64,000 nucleotides of DNA from contig JAHFCU010000010.1 in the NCBI GenBank assembly GCA_023249305.1, positions 1-64,000 of the forward strand, in the 5' to 3' direction. The stretch is from Gemmatimonadota bacterium. GTDB taxonomy: Bacteria; Gemmatimonadota; Gemmatimonadetes; Gemmatimonadales; Gemmatimonadaceae. The translations under genes and the position numbers were made by a program. Shown one piece after another: positions 54,982-64,000 of this stretch (the stretch's first letter is position 1; each line of letters starts with the position of its first letter). Under the pieces are notes generated by a model that was given only the letters and a program-made list of their open reading frames with translations, searched no databases and was not told the origin of the DNA.

Positions 54982-56556
54982 ATGAAGGTCGCGATTCCAC
55001 GAGAGGTCCATCCGGGTGAGCGCCGGGTTGCGGCGACGCCCAGCACCGTCAGGAAACTGAAGAAGCTGGGCTACGAAGTGTTCATCGAAGCCGGCGCCGG
55101 CGCCGGCGCTTCGTTCTCCGATGAACGGTACGCCCACGACGGCGCCGAGATCATCACGGACGTCCGCCAACTCTGGGACCAGGCTGATCTAGTGCTCAAG
55201 GTGCTGCCGCCGCAGTTCAACCCAGCCTTGGGCGTGCACGAGGCGGACCTGCTGCGCGAAGGCAAGACGCTGATCAGCTTCATCTGGCCGGCCAAGAACA
55301 AGGAGCTCCTCGAGCGCATGGCCGCCCGCAAGGTGACTGCGCTCGCCATGGATCAGGTGCCGCGTATCTCGCGCGCCCAGAAGATCGACGCGCTCTCGAC
55401 GATGGCCAACATCGCCGGGTACCGGGCGGTCATCGAGGCGGCCAGCTTCTACGGCCGTTTCTTCACCGGACAGATGACCGCGGCAGGGCGCGTGGCTCCT
55501 GCGCGGGTCTTCGTCATCGGCGCCGGCGTTGCCGGTCTCGCCGCAATCGGAGCGGCGCGCGGCCTCGGCGCGGTGGTGCGGGCCTTCGACACGCGTTCGG
55601 TTGTGAAGGACCAAGTCAAATCGATGGGCGCGGAGTTCGTCGAAGTTGACATGAAGGAGGAAGGCGAAGGACACGGCGGCTACGCCAAGGAGATGAGCGA
55701 GTCGTACCACAAGGCTGAAGTGGCGATGCTCACCAATCAGTGCCGCGAGGTGGACATTATCATCACCACCGCGCTGATCCCGAACCGTCCGGCCCCGGTG
55801 CTGATCACTGAAGACATGGTCAAGCTGCTGAAAAAGGGGTCGGTGATCGTGGACCTCGCCGCCGAAGGAGGCGGAAACTGCGAGCTCACCGAGCCGGGCG
55901 AGGTCGTGGAGCGACACGGAGTCACGATCGTCGGGTTCGTGGACATGCCGAGCCGCCTCGCGCCGACCGCCAGCATGCTATACGGCGGTAATCTCGCGGC
56001 GTTGCTCGCTGATCTCGGCGGGGCTGAGAGTTTCCATGTGGACCTGAACGACGAAGTCGTGCGCGGCGCGCTGGTGCTGCACAACGGCACGCTGATGTGG
56101 CCGCCGCCAAGGAAGGAGCCGGCAGCGGCGTCGACGGTGGCATCCGCTGCGGCTGTAGCCGCGCCCTCGGCGGAGTCGCTTGCCGCGCTGGCGGCGCGCA
56201 AGAAGCGCTGGGCGCAAGCGTGGACAGCCGTCGGCGGTGTGCTCGCTGCCGTCGCGTTCATCATGCTCGGCCTCTCGGCACCGCCGAGCTTTCTTGGACA
56301 CCTGACCGTGTTCATCCTGGCGATCGTCATCGGCTGGCAAGTGGTGTGGAACGTGACGCCAGCGCTGCATACGCCGCTGATGAGCGTCACCAACGCCATC
56401 AGCGGCATCATCGTGATCGGCGGCTTGCTCCAGATGCGCGGTCCCCTCACCTCTCCCGCCGTCATCCTCGGCGCGGTGGCCATCCTGGTCGCGATGATCA
56501 ATGTCGTCGGCGGCTTCACCGTCACACAGCGCATGCTGCGCATGTTCCAACGGTAA
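54982..56556 (+). CDS. pntA: NAD(P) transhydrogenase subunit alpha
   Basis: Subunit of 524 residues, the fused E. coli-like form. Domain I (about 1-380) binds NAD(H): [20 protein letters not shown], the RQD-loop region, and [22 protein letters not shown] as the dinucleotide fold. A Pro/Ala linker (about 375-400) leads to domain IIa with four transmembrane helices. With PntB it couples hydride transfer between NADH and NADP+ to proton movement across the inner membrane, mainly supplying NADPH. Confidence 0.95.
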   Translation: MKVAIPREVHPGERRVAATPSTVRKLKKLGYEVFIEAGAGAGASFSDERYAHDGAEIITDVRQLWDQADLVLKVLPPQFNPALGVHEADLLREGKTLISFIWPAKNKELLERMAARKVTALAMDQVPRISRAQKIDALSTMANIAGYRAVIEAASFYGRFFTGQMTAAGRVAPARVFVIGAGVAGLAAIGAARGLGAVVRAFDTRSVVKDQVKSMGAEFVEVDMKEEGEGHGGYAKEMSESYHKAEVAMLTNQCREVDIIITTALIPNRPAPVLITEDMVKLLKKGSVIVDLAAEGGGNCELTEPGEVVERHGVTIVGFVDMPSRLAPTASMLYGGNLAALLADLGGAESFHVDLNDEVVRGALVLHNGTLMWPPPRKEPAAASTVASAAAVAAPSAESLAALAARKKRWAQAWTAVGGVLAAVAFIMLGLSAPPSFLGHLTVFILAIVIGWQVVWNVTPALHTPLMSVTNAISGIIVIGGLLQMRGPLTSPAVILGAVAILVAMINVVGGFTVTQRMLRMFQR

Positions 56557-56561
56557 CGCCC

Positions 56562-57986
56562 ATGCCTACGACTCTTGTCACCGTCATCTATATCTTCTCC
56601 GCTGTCCTCTTCATCCTGAGCCTCAGCGGACTTTCCGCGCAGCAGTCGGCGCGGCGCGGTAATCTCCTCGGCATCGTCGGGATGATCGTGGCCGTCCTGG
56701 CGACGGCCGCGACGGCATACGGCACGCTGGGCGTGGCCACGCTAGCAACGGTGGCCGTGCTCATCGGCGGTGTGATTGGCGCCATGCTGGCCATGCGTGT
56801 GGCGATGACCGCGATGCCGCAGCTCGTCGCCATCCTGCACAGTTTCGTCGGCCTCGCCGCCGTGTTGGTGGGCGTCGCCGGGGCGATCAACCCCGGTGCC
56901 GTGCGCGCCGGCGAGGCGCGCATCCACGAAATCGAGGTCTTCATCGGGGTCTTCGTCGGTGCGATCACATTTACCGGTTCGGTCTTCGCGTTCGGGAAGT
57001 TGCAGGAGATCCTCCCGAGTCGGCCGCTGCTGCTTCCGGCGCGCCACTGGCTGAACCTCATCGCGCTGTTGGCGTGCATCTACCTTGGCGTACTGTTCGT
57101 CGGCGTGGCGGAATTGCCGCCGCTGATGCCGCTGCTCGTGATGACCGGCATCGCCGGGTTGATCGGCATTCACATGGTGGTGGCGATTGGCGGGGCCGAC
57201 ATGCCCGTCGTCGTTTCGATGCTGAACAGTTACTCCGGGTGGGCCGCGTCGGCGGCCGGCTTCATGCTCGATAACGATCTGCTCATCGTTACTGGCGCCT
57301 TGGTGGGATCGAGCGGCGCCATCCTGAGCTACATCATGTGCCGCGCGATGAACCGCTCCTTCATCAGCGTGATCGCTGGCGGATTTGGTACGGCTGGGGG
57401 CGCGCTGCCCGCTGCTGGGACCAAGCCGGCGGGCGAGGTTAGGAGCGTCACCGCCGTCGAGACGGCGCGCCTGCTGCGCGATGCCAAGCGCGTGATCGTC
57501 GTCCCGGGTTACGGTATGGCGGTGGCCTCGGCGCAGTACATGCTATGGGAAGTGGGACAGTTCCTGCAAGAGCGCGGCATTGAGCTTCGCTTCGCCATCC
57601 ACCCCGTTGCCGGTCGGCTTCCAGGACACATGAACGTGCTCCTCGCTGAAGCGCGGGTTCCGTATGACATCGTGGAGGAGATGGAGGACGTCAATCCCGA
57701 CTTTCCGGACTCTGACGTCGTGTTGGTCATGGGCGCCAACGACATCGTGAACCCCGGCGCGCTCGAGGATGTTGCCAGCCCGATCTACGGGATGCCGGTG
57801 CTCGAAGTTTGGAAGGCCCAGACATGCATCGTGATGAAGCGCTCGATGGCGAGTGGCTATGCAGGCGTGGACAACCCGCTCTTCTACAAGAGCAACACGC
57901 TGATGCTCTTCGGCGACGCAAAGAAGATGGTCGAGGAAGTGCTCACGGCACTTCGACAGGGGGCGGCGGTCGCCGCGCCGGCCTGA
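56562..57986 (+). CDS. pntB: NAD(P) transhydrogenase subunit beta
   Basis: Beta subunit of 474 residues, close to the E. coli length. Domain IIb has about nine transmembrane helices in residues 1-285, including [26 protein letters not shown]. Domain III binds NADP(H): [26 protein letters not shown] and [13 protein letters not shown], ending with [18 protein letters not shown]. The ATG at 56562 is five bases after the pntA stop; earlier in-frame codons lie inside pntA. Confidence 0.95.
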   Translation: MPTTLVTVIYIFSAVLFILSLSGLSAQQSARRGNLLGIVGMIVAVLATAATAYGTLGVATLATVAVLIGGVIGAMLAMRVAMTAMPQLVAILHSFVGLAAVLVGVAGAINPGAVRAGEARIHEIEVFIGVFVGAITFTGSVFAFGKLQEILPSRPLLLPARHWLNLIALLACIYLGVLFVGVAELPPLMPLLVMTGIAGLIGIHMVVAIGGADMPVVVSMLNSYSGWAASAAGFMLDNDLLIVTGALVGSSGAILSYIMCRAMNRSFISVIAGGFGTAGGALPAAGTKPAGEVRSVTAVETARLLRDAKRVIVVPGYGMAVASAQYMLWEVGQFLQERGIELRFAIHPVAGRLPGHMNVLLAEARVPYDIVEEMEDVNPDFPDSDVVLVMGANDIVNPGALEDVASPIYGMPVLEVWKAQTCIVMKRSMASGYAGVDNPLFYKSNTLMLFGDAKKMVEEVLTALRQGAAVAAPA

Positions 57987-58018
57987 TATCATCGGCGGGA
58001 AATCCGCCGGCAGCAGAA

Positions 58019-58063
58019 GGCGAGGGCTCTACGGCGTCGCAATGCCGTCGAGCCCTCGTCGCC
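58019..58063. terminator. Bidirectional hairpin after pntB
   Basis: Long stem in which CGAGGGCTC (58021-58029) pairs with GAGCCCTCG (58050-58058) and ACGGC with GCCGT inside, with one mismatch between. GTTTATC follows on the plus strand. It lies between convergent pntB and the amidase gene. Confidence 0.7.
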
Positions 58064-58084
58064 GTTTATCAGGCGGCCTGGTGG

Positions 58085-59917
58085 TTATCCAATCTCTGGC
58101 CGCTTCAAATGCAGCTTGTTGTGCTGCTGCAACTGATGTGCGACAGACAGAATGAGATCGTCATTGAACAACCCGCCGACGATCACACCGCAGATCGGCT
58201 GTGCCTTGAGATCGAGCGGCGGTGGCGCGGGCGCTGCGCCGGCGGCTCCCGTACGATTGGCGGTTGGCTGCGGCGGCACATCGAACTTATATGGCACAAC
58301 GGCGCACGGATGCCCGGTCTGCGCGTTCGGTCCAACGTCTGCCTGCGGGTTGCCGACGAACATGTCGAGGTCGCTCATGAACTCGCCCCATTTGCTGACG
58401 AGCAAATAGCGCCGGCGTTGCTGCTGCAGGAAATCGAAGGCACGAACCGTGCGGCCGGTAACGAATCGCGGATTCCAGTCGGCCGGCGCCATCGGATTCC
58501 TCGCGGCGGCCTCGGCCGCCGCTGCCGCCGCGGCGCGCAGCGCTGCGGTGTCCGGCGGCGTACCGGGGGCGCGTGGCTCCGGGAGCTTCGTCAGGTCAAG
58601 CCCGATCTCCTTCGCCTTCCGCTGTACGTACTCGTCAAACGCCGCCGCGTACTCGACGTTCAACCCGCTTCCGGAACCCGGCACCGTGGGGCGCGCACCG
58701 ATCTCCCGGGGCGTGATGCCGAGGGCTTTGAGTTGCTCAACAAGTTCCTTCGGTGCGTTCGGGTCAACGCCCACACGCAGGGTGGAGAGCTTCAGCGCGC
58801 GGTCAAAGTGGAACGGCGCCATCACCGTGGACGGGTCCCTCTCGTCCACGCCGTGCACGGCATTGAATACCATCGCGCAGTCTTCGATGGTGCGGCAGAT
58901 AGGGCCGACGCGGTCCATGCTCCACGCGAGCGTCATGCCGCCCCTCCGGCTCACCCGGCCAAAGGTCGGGCGCAAGGCGCTTAGTCCGCAGCGCAGCGCC
59001 GGCGACACGATCGATCCCTGCGTTTCGGTGCCGATGGCGAATGCCACGCATCCCGCCGCCGTCGCCGACGCGGGACCAGCCGAGGAGCCGCTGGACCCCT
59101 GCACGAGATTCCACGGATTGTTGGTTCGCCCGCGGAACCACTGGTCATTCTGCGCAAAGAGGCCTGTGGCAAGTTTTGCGATGAGCACGGCGCCGGCGTC
59201 GCGCAGTCGAACCACAATCTCTGCGTCCTCATCAACGATGCGCGACTCGAAGTCCTTTGCTCCCCACGTGGTGGGCACTCCCTTCGTGGCAAACAGGTCT
59301 TTCACGCCGTACGGCAATCCGTGGAGCGGGCCGCGATACTTGCCGGCTTTCAGGTCAGCATCGGCCGCTGCCGCCTCAGCGCGCGCCGCGTCTTCCATGA
59401 TCGTCACGGCGCAGAGCAGCGTGGGGTTGAGCCGCTTGATGCGGGTTAAGTAGATGTCGGTGAGTTGCACCGACGTGATCTTGCGCGCCTTGATGAGCGC
59501 TGACAGGCGATGGGCGGGAAGGAATGCGATGTCGTCGGGATTCGTGGGCATTGTGCCGGTCCACGGCTGCACCGCGAACACCGCACGGTCGAAGGCGGCG
59601 CGCCCACGTACTTTCGCGAGTTTCTCCATGATCGCGCCGGTGCCGCCCGGATATGGCTGAAACTGCAGGGCCGGCGCTTCACCATTGCCGAGCGGAAGCG
59701 GCGGTGCGGCCTGCGGCTGTTGACGGCCCGACCCGCTGGCTGCCGTTGCCGTACTCTGCGCCAACGCCGACTCGGCGCCGAACGTCGTGGCCGCCGCGGC
59801 AATGAGCGACATCAGCATGAACTGTCGGCGATCTATTCCGCTGAGCGCATCGTCGTCGTAGTCCGCGATGCGGAGGTCGGTTTCCAGTTGATCAAGGAGC
59901 TCTTCGGGGTTCGTCAC
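58085..59917 (-). CDS. Tat-exported amidase (amidase signature family)
   Basis: Amidase of 610 residues. The Ser-cisSer-Lys triad is K206 (YGVKDLF), S279 (GSSGSSAGP) and S302 (GTETQGSIVSP). An N-terminal region has a twin-arginine signal, DRRQFMLM at 29-36 followed by a hydrophobic stretch, so it is exported folded. The GTG at 59917 has GAGAAGG upstream; codons further upstream to 59983 lack support. Compared with GatA it has a long insertion, Ala-rich around 490-520, and cannot be GatA itself as no gatB or gatC is near. Substrate unknown. Confidence 0.87.
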   Translation of the reverse strand: MTNPEELLDQLETDLRIADYDDDALSGIDRRQFMLMSLIAAAATTFGAESALAQSTATAASGSGRQQPQAAPPLPLGNGEAPALQFQPYPGGTGAIMEKLAKVRGRAAFDRAVFAVQPWTGTMPTNPDDIAFLPAHRLSALIKARKITSVQLTDIYLTRIKRLNPTLLCAVTIMEDAARAEAAAADADLKAGKYRGPLHGLPYGVKDLFATKGVPTTWGAKDFESRIVDEDAEIVVRLRDAGAVLIAKLATGLFAQNDQWFRGRTNNPWNLVQGSSGSSAGPASATAAGCVAFAIGTETQGSIVSPALRCGLSALRPTFGRVSRRGGMTLAWSMDRVGPICRTIEDCAMVFNAVHGVDERDPSTVMAPFHFDRALKLSTLRVGVDPNAPKELVEQLKALGITPREIGARPTVPGSGSGLNVEYAAAFDEYVQRKAKEIGLDLTKLPEPRAPGTPPDTAALRAAAAAAAEAAARNPMAPADWNPRFVTGRTVRAFDFLQQQRRRYLLVSKWGEFMSDLDMFVGNPQADVGPNAQTGHPCAVVPYKFDVPPQPTANRTGAAGAAPAPPPLDLKAQPICGVIVGGLFNDDLILSVAHQLQQHNKLHLKRPEIG

Positions 59918-59945
59918 GTGCCTTCTCGTTGAGGGTGTTGGTGAT

Positions 59946-61298
59946 TCAAGGTGCCTTCGACGTCGTACACGTCCTCGTTGCACCGCCCAGAACAGATGTC
60001 GAATCAGTCATGCGCGCGAACATCCTCTCCGCCGAGGCAAGGCGTATCGAATCAGCGCGCGGGGATGGTATGCTCGCTGACGCATCGAACAGCCGGTACC
60101 CTTCCGGCGGCTCGAAGAGTGACACGTCAAGAGGCCATTTCTTGTACGCCGTGATCTCGAAGGTTGTTGCCACGGCTGTCTTCGTTCCGTCCTTCACGAC
60201 CGTGTTCGTGGATTGGCGTCGCATCGCGACACCCGGTAGTTCGGTTTCGCCGGTAATGCCAAGCAGCGTCGTGAGCTGTGACGCCGCCGAGAGGAGCTTG
60301 AGCATGTCACGCGTATGTTGCCCAACCTCCACCATCACGGGATCCGTCGTTAGCCAGACATCCGAGTTCAGCGGGCGTTCAATGACGCAGGTACGATTCC
60401 CCAGCGTGATGCGTGTGCCAGACGTTCCCTCTCGGTGGTAGCGTCGCGTTCCGACGCCGGCAATGCGCTCCGCAGGACCCAGGTCCTTGGTCACTCGCGG
60501 ACCCGCGAACGCTTCGGTGCGCAGCGGCGCGGGGCCGCCTGCGCCAATCGTGGTCACCGTAACTCCCTTCACGCGCGACACAATCAAGGACATGCGGTTT
60601 GCAACCGAGTCCAACAGGGTCACCATGCCGCCCGTCGCCTCCGTGGCACTGCTCGACACTTCCATGCGATAGCGCCCCGGCGCACCATATGTCCGGATCT
60701 CCATCATGAAGGGCGCTCGTCCGTTCGCCGAATCCACGGTGGTGCGTTGCGCGAGCATCCATCCGTCAACCGTGCCGGTATGTGGCGCAGGTGTGATCTG
60801 CGCACTGCCAAGCGATGGCGGTACGACATCGCTGGCCGACGGCGCGCGCGGCGCCGGCGGTACACTCGCATCCGTTCGCGAGATCGCAAACACGAACGGT
60901 TGCTGCACCAACTGTTTCACCTTGCGTCCATTCACTTCCGCTGGCACGAACCGCATCGTCGGGATTGCCGTAATGACGGCCGTGCTGAACATCTCGTGCG
61001 AACTCCTCAGCACACGAATCGAGCCTACGACCGCATTGCCCATCGTATCAACCACGAACTGGATGAGCACTTCGCCTTCGACTCCCGCAGCCCTGAGTTC
61101 GGGGGGGTATCGCGGGGCCTTGGTGCCGCCGGTATCCTGCCGCACCGGCTTGGTGACCTGGAACTCGAAGTACGTTCTGGTGGTGTCTTGGCCGCGAAGT
61201 TCGACTGTTGCCGCGGCGACACAAAGCAACGACGCTAAGGTGAACACAAGGTGACGCACACACGCTCCGAGTGGCGGTTCGGCTTGCCTGACGAGCAT
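59946..61298 (-). CDS. TonB C-terminal-domain protein with DUF4412-like tail
   Basis: Exported protein of 450 residues. A signal peptide (about 10-36, LVFTLASLLCVAAATVELRG) is followed at once by a TonB C-terminal domain (about 55-140: PRYPPELRAAGVEGEVLIQFVVDTMGN). The remaining 300 residues include a DUF4412-like segment (FEITAYKKWPLDVSLFEPPEGY). This is unlike normal TonB, where the domain is C-terminal after a transmembrane anchor and Pro-rich spacer. Start codon choice between 61298 and later codons is uncertain. Confidence 0.75.
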   Translation of the reverse strand: MLVRQAEPPLGACVRHLVFTLASLLCVAAATVELRGQDTTRTYFEFQVTKPVRQDTGGTKAPRYPPELRAAGVEGEVLIQFVVDTMGNAVVGSIRVLRSSHEMFSTAVITAIPTMRFVPAEVNGRKVKQLVQQPFVFAISRTDASVPPAPRAPSASDVVPPSLGSAQITPAPHTGTVDGWMLAQRTTVDSANGRAPFMMEIRTYGAPGRYRMEVSSSATEATGGMVTLLDSVANRMSLIVSRVKGVTVTTIGAGGPAPLRTEAFAGPRVTKDLGPAERIAGVGTRRYHREGTSGTRITLGNRTCVIERPLNSDVWLTTDPVMVEVGQHTRDMLKLLSAASQLTTLLGITGETELPGVAMRRQSTNTVVKDGTKTAVATTFEITAYKKWPLDVSLFEPPEGYRLFDASASIPSPRADSIRLASAERMFARMTDSTSVLGGATRTCTTSKAP

Positions 61299-61446
61299 CG
61301 AGATAATGCTGCGTGTCAAATAAGTGCCCGCCGCAGGCCGGACGCCAGCCGAATGGGTGAGCTCAAACCGTCGCGTATGAGAGGCGTGGTCGCGTCGCGA
61401 AGCTAGAACTCGGCTGTAGCCGGATTCCACTTCTGAAACCCGTGCG

Positions 61447-63753
61447 CTACTTCGCCGTCGGCGAGGTCGGCGAGACTTGCGCTTCAATCCGCGCTGCGTC
61501 CACGGGCCGCTTCAGTTGCCGCAGTAGCGCCGCGTAGTCTTTCACCACCTCGGCAACCTTCGGCGACTGGGCGCCAAGTCCCGCAACACGGATGTCCAGC
61601 GCGCGCTGGTAGTGCGCGACCGCTTCGCCCGGCCGACCGGAATCGCGCACGACATTACCGAGGTCGTACTCGGCTGTCGCGATGCTTGGGTCGTTTGCAT
61701 CAACGCCTTTGCGCAGGATGCCGAGCGCCTTCTCGAGACGCGCCTGCGCCTCACCCGTCCTGCCGCCTCGCCAAGCGATCTCACCGAGGTTGATGTTGAT
61801 GGACGCGACGTTCCGATGGTCTGGCCCGAGTGTCTTCACCAAGTTCTCCTCCGCACGCCGGTAATAGCCTTCGGCATCGCCGAAGCGGCCTAGTTCGTAG
61901 TGCACGATGCCCAAATTGCTCAGCGTCCGTCCGACGTCCGGGTGGTCCGCACCGACCACTCGTGTGAACATCGCGAGCGCGCGCTCGAACACCGGCTCCG
62001 CATCGGCGTATCGCCCCTGCGCGAGGTATGCGGAGCCGAGGTTGCGCAGCAGGCGCGCAAAATCCACGTCATCGGGCGTTTCGCTCGCAGTGCGCATCTG
62101 CACCGCGCGCGTCAGCAGCGACTCGGCGTCGGTGTATCGGCCGCGCGTCACGAGCATCCCGCCCAGCCCGGTAAGAATCATCACCGTCTCTGCGCGGTCG
62201 GGAGCGGCGCGGCGTTCGCTGACCGCGAGCGACGACCTGAACAGCGACTCCGCCACGGCAAAGCGCCCCTGCTGCTGCGCCAGGCGCGCCAGCTCCAGTT
62301 CGCTTTCCAGCAGCTTTGGATCGTCGGCCGCGAGCAGCCGGCGGTGGTTCGCCAGCGCGTCCTCGAGGAGTGGCTGCGCCTGTGCGTACAGCCCGAGCGA
62401 TCGGTAGACTGTCCCCATGGTGAGCATTAGCCGCGCCTGGACCTGCGGCTCCGAGGCCAGCTCGGCGCCAATGCGTTGCGCACCACGGTCGAGAATCTCG
62501 CGCGCCGTGACGCTGTTGCCGCGCGCCTCGCTCGGATCGGACACCTTGAAGAGTCCCGTCACGAACCCGGCCACCTCGCGCGCTGACTGCGCCTCGCGCT
62601 TGGCGACCGCTTCCGCACGCCGGGCACGCACCAGTTGGACGCCCGCCACCGCGAGGCCAACCATGAGCGAAGCGACGACTAGCACCGCCGCAAGAACCGC
62701 CGAGCGATTGCGCCGTGCGAACTTTGTCATCCGGTAGCGCGCGGTGTGCGGCCGCGCGACCACGGGCTCGTTGTTCAGGCAGCGCTTGATGTCCATCGCG
62801 AAGCCGTTCGCCGTCTCGTAACGGTGCGCGCGGTCGGCGTCGAGCGCCTTCATGACGATCCAGTCAATATCGCCCTTCAGTTCATTCCGCAAACCGCGCA
62901 CGTCGGTGCGCCGCTGTGCCGAGACCGTGTGCGCTGCCAGTCCCAGTCCGCTCAGCTTGGCGCTCGGCGTTGTCGGATTCCCCTCGCGCGAGGCAAGACG
63001 CACCATGAAGAGCGCAAGCCCCATGTCGCCGGGATCAATCGGCAGGCGCCCCACGAGCAGTTCGTAGAGCATCACACCGAGTGAGTAGATGTCGGTGCGC
63101 GTGTCCACGTCGAGACCTGCCGGCGAGGCTTGCTCCGGACTCATATAGGCCGCGGTGCCGATCGCCTGCCCCACTTGTGTGACCAGCGTGTGCTCGGTCA
63201 GCGGCTGCGACAACGCCTTCGCGATGCCGAAATCAATGACCTTCGGCACCGCCAGACCGTCGCGTTCCATGACTAGGACGTTGGACGGCTTGAGGTCACG
63301 ATGGATGACGCCTTTGTGGTGCGCATGCTGCACCGCCTCGCACACATGCACGAACAGCGCGAGCCGCTCACGCGTGCCGAGTTTGTGCGCATCGCAGTAC
63401 TCGGTGATCGGCAGGCCGTTCACCAGCTCCATCACGAAGTACGGCCGGCCGGCGTCGGTGGTGCCGGCGTCGAGCACCTTCGCGATGTTCGGGTGCTCCA
63501 TGACCGCGAGCGCCTGGCGCTCCGCCCCGAAACGCGCAACCACTTCGCGCGTGTCCATCCCCGCCTTGATGATCTTCAGCGCCACGCGGCGCCGCACCGG
63601 TTCCGTCTGTTCGGCCACATAGACGAGCCCCATCCCGCCGTGGCCGAGCACCTGCAGAATACGGTAGGGACCGATGCGGCCTGCCTGCTCGGGCGCGCCG
63701 GATTCGAGTGAATCCGGCGCGCCCCGCAACTCCCGCTCGTCCGAGCTGGACAC
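61447..63753 (-). CDS. Membrane Ser/Thr protein kinase with TPR repeats
   Basis: Protein of 768 residues from the GTG at 63753, which has GGGGA upstream; GTG 63762 and TTG 63801 are alternatives. The Hanks-type kinase domain (about 27-320) has G-loop GHGGMG at 37-42, K60, catalytic HRDLKPSN with D153, and DFG D174. One transmembrane helix (about 350-375) leads to a periplasmic region with about eight tetratricopeptide repeats of the 42-residue TPR_12 type. Upstream gene ends 22 bases before. Confidence 0.92.
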   Translation of the reverse strand: MSSSDERELRGAPDSLESGAPEQAGRIGPYRILQVLGHGGMGLVYVAEQTEPVRRRVALKIIKAGMDTREVVARFGAERQALAVMEHPNIAKVLDAGTTDAGRPYFVMELVNGLPITEYCDAHKLGTRERLALFVHVCEAVQHAHHKGVIHRDLKPSNVLVMERDGLAVPKVIDFGIAKALSQPLTEHTLVTQVGQAIGTAAYMSPEQASPAGLDVDTRTDIYSLGVMLYELLVGRLPIDPGDMGLALFMVRLASREGNPTTPSAKLSGLGLAAHTVSAQRRTDVRGLRNELKGDIDWIVMKALDADRAHRYETANGFAMDIKRCLNNEPVVARPHTARYRMTKFARRNRSAVLAAVLVVASLMVGLAVAGVQLVRARRAEAVAKREAQSAREVAGFVTGLFKVSDPSEARGNSVTAREILDRGAQRIGAELASEPQVQARLMLTMGTVYRSLGLYAQAQPLLEDALANHRRLLAADDPKLLESELELARLAQQQGRFAVAESLFRSSLAVSERRAAPDRAETVMILTGLGGMLVTRGRYTDAESLLTRAVQMRTASETPDDVDFARLLRNLGSAYLAQGRYADAEPVFERALAMFTRVVGADHPDVGRTLSNLGIVHYELGRFGDAEGYYRRAEENLVKTLGPDHRNVASININLGEIAWRGGRTGEAQARLEKALGILRKGVDANDPSIATAEYDLGNVVRDSGRPGEAVAHYQRALDIRVAGLGAQSPKVAEVVKDYAALLRQLKRPVDAARIEAQVSPTSPTAK

Positions 63754-63775
63754 GCGAGTCACTCCCCGCCGACGG

Positions 63776-64000
63776 TCAGTCGATGATGATATCGGGGTCA
63801 ATGACTTCCGTCACGTGGCCGCCGCCCGGCACGCGGCAGCTGGCCGTCACGTTGTACGGATACGTTCCGCGCGTTGTCGCCTCGTGCGTGTTCACCGAGG
63901 AGCCGCCGTGCGGCGGATCGCCCGCGAACGGCCACGCTTGCTGGTCCGGGTGCTTCAGCGAGATCTCGATGGAGTCGGCGACCACTGTACCATCCGTCGT
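63776..64000 (-). CDS. Unknown protein, C-terminal part only
   Basis: Open frame of about 74 codons running off the right edge, on the same strand as and just before the kinase gene. The visible end contains DSIEISLKHPDQQAWPFAG, CRVPGGGHVTEVIDPDIIID. The composition, with a single Cys and an acidic tail, does not match a family I know; it might be a cupredoxin-like or beta-sandwich domain. Its start and length are unknown. Confidence 0.6.
   Translation of the reverse strand, partial: TTDGTVVADSIEISLKHPDQQAWPFAGDPPHGGSSVNTHEATTRGTYPYNVTASCRVPGGGHVTEVIDPDIIID

Overview
The window is chromosomal DNA of uniformly high GC content, densely coding on both strands, with no rRNA, tRNA, insertion sequence, phage or CRISPR locus that I could recognise. 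Gene content is that of an aerobic, didermic, non-enteric bacterium: a sufBCD-sufU-sufS-sufU operon, outer-membrane and TonB-type proteins, Sec and Tat exported enzymes, a proton-translocating transhydrogenase, a Ser/Thr kinase with TPRs, and many GTG/TTG starts with 4-nt stop/start overlaps. Short tandem repeats of 7, 10 and 13 bp sit at gene boundaries. The best guess is a member of the Gemmatimonadota or a nearby phylum, inferred from gene style only.

Layout. 1-5466: Fe-S cluster assembly operon, with sufB cut by the window edge. 5584-14605: secreted and metabolic enzymes (a GHL10-type lipoprotein, a ThDP enzyme, tyrosine phenol-lyase, a GH9 glucanase, gamma-glutamyltransferase, a YCII protein). 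14673-23310: a co-directional, tightly packed cluster of a dolichol-phosphate-mannose-synthase-like glycosyltransferase, a radical SAM/SPASM enzyme, two methyltransferases, a polytopic membrane protein, a small unknown protein and a fused double SDR enzyme. It probably builds or modifies an unidentified glycolipid or polyprenyl-linked product. 23354-26189: tungstate/molybdate ABC importer. 26324-28568: Na+/drug-type ABC exporter. 28782-37571: small regulators, redox and chaperone genes, secreted peptidase and esterase, signal peptidase I, SWIB protein, endonuclease IV and a receiver/DHp protein. 37736-47905: P5C dehydrogenase, PhzF, diguanylate cyclase, a large outer-membrane protein, a membrane protein, an amino-acid decarboxylase and a Spy-like lipoprotein. 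48031-54616: tetR-tolC-mfp-rnd efflux operon with a striking operator. 54982-57986: pntAB. 58085-64000: Tat-exported amidase, TonB-domain protein, Ser/Thr kinase-TPR protein and the end of an unknown gene.

The most unusual structure is a family of three long inverted elements (28581-28725, 40301-40423, 45631-45774). Each has five inward-facing 10-bp units of consensus near AACAGARTNC on each side of a GC-rich centre. They lie in one downstream, one convergent and one divergent intergenic space, so they are not simply terminators. A second, unrelated 10-bp array (28731-28790) runs into a stop codon, and 7-bp arrays lie before sufC and inside ggt just ahead of the catalytic threonine. Other points to check are two sufU paralogues around sufS, a double-SDR fusion, three interleaved 16-bp palindromes in front of tetR, and a receiver-DHp protein without an ATPase domain coupled to endonuclease IV.
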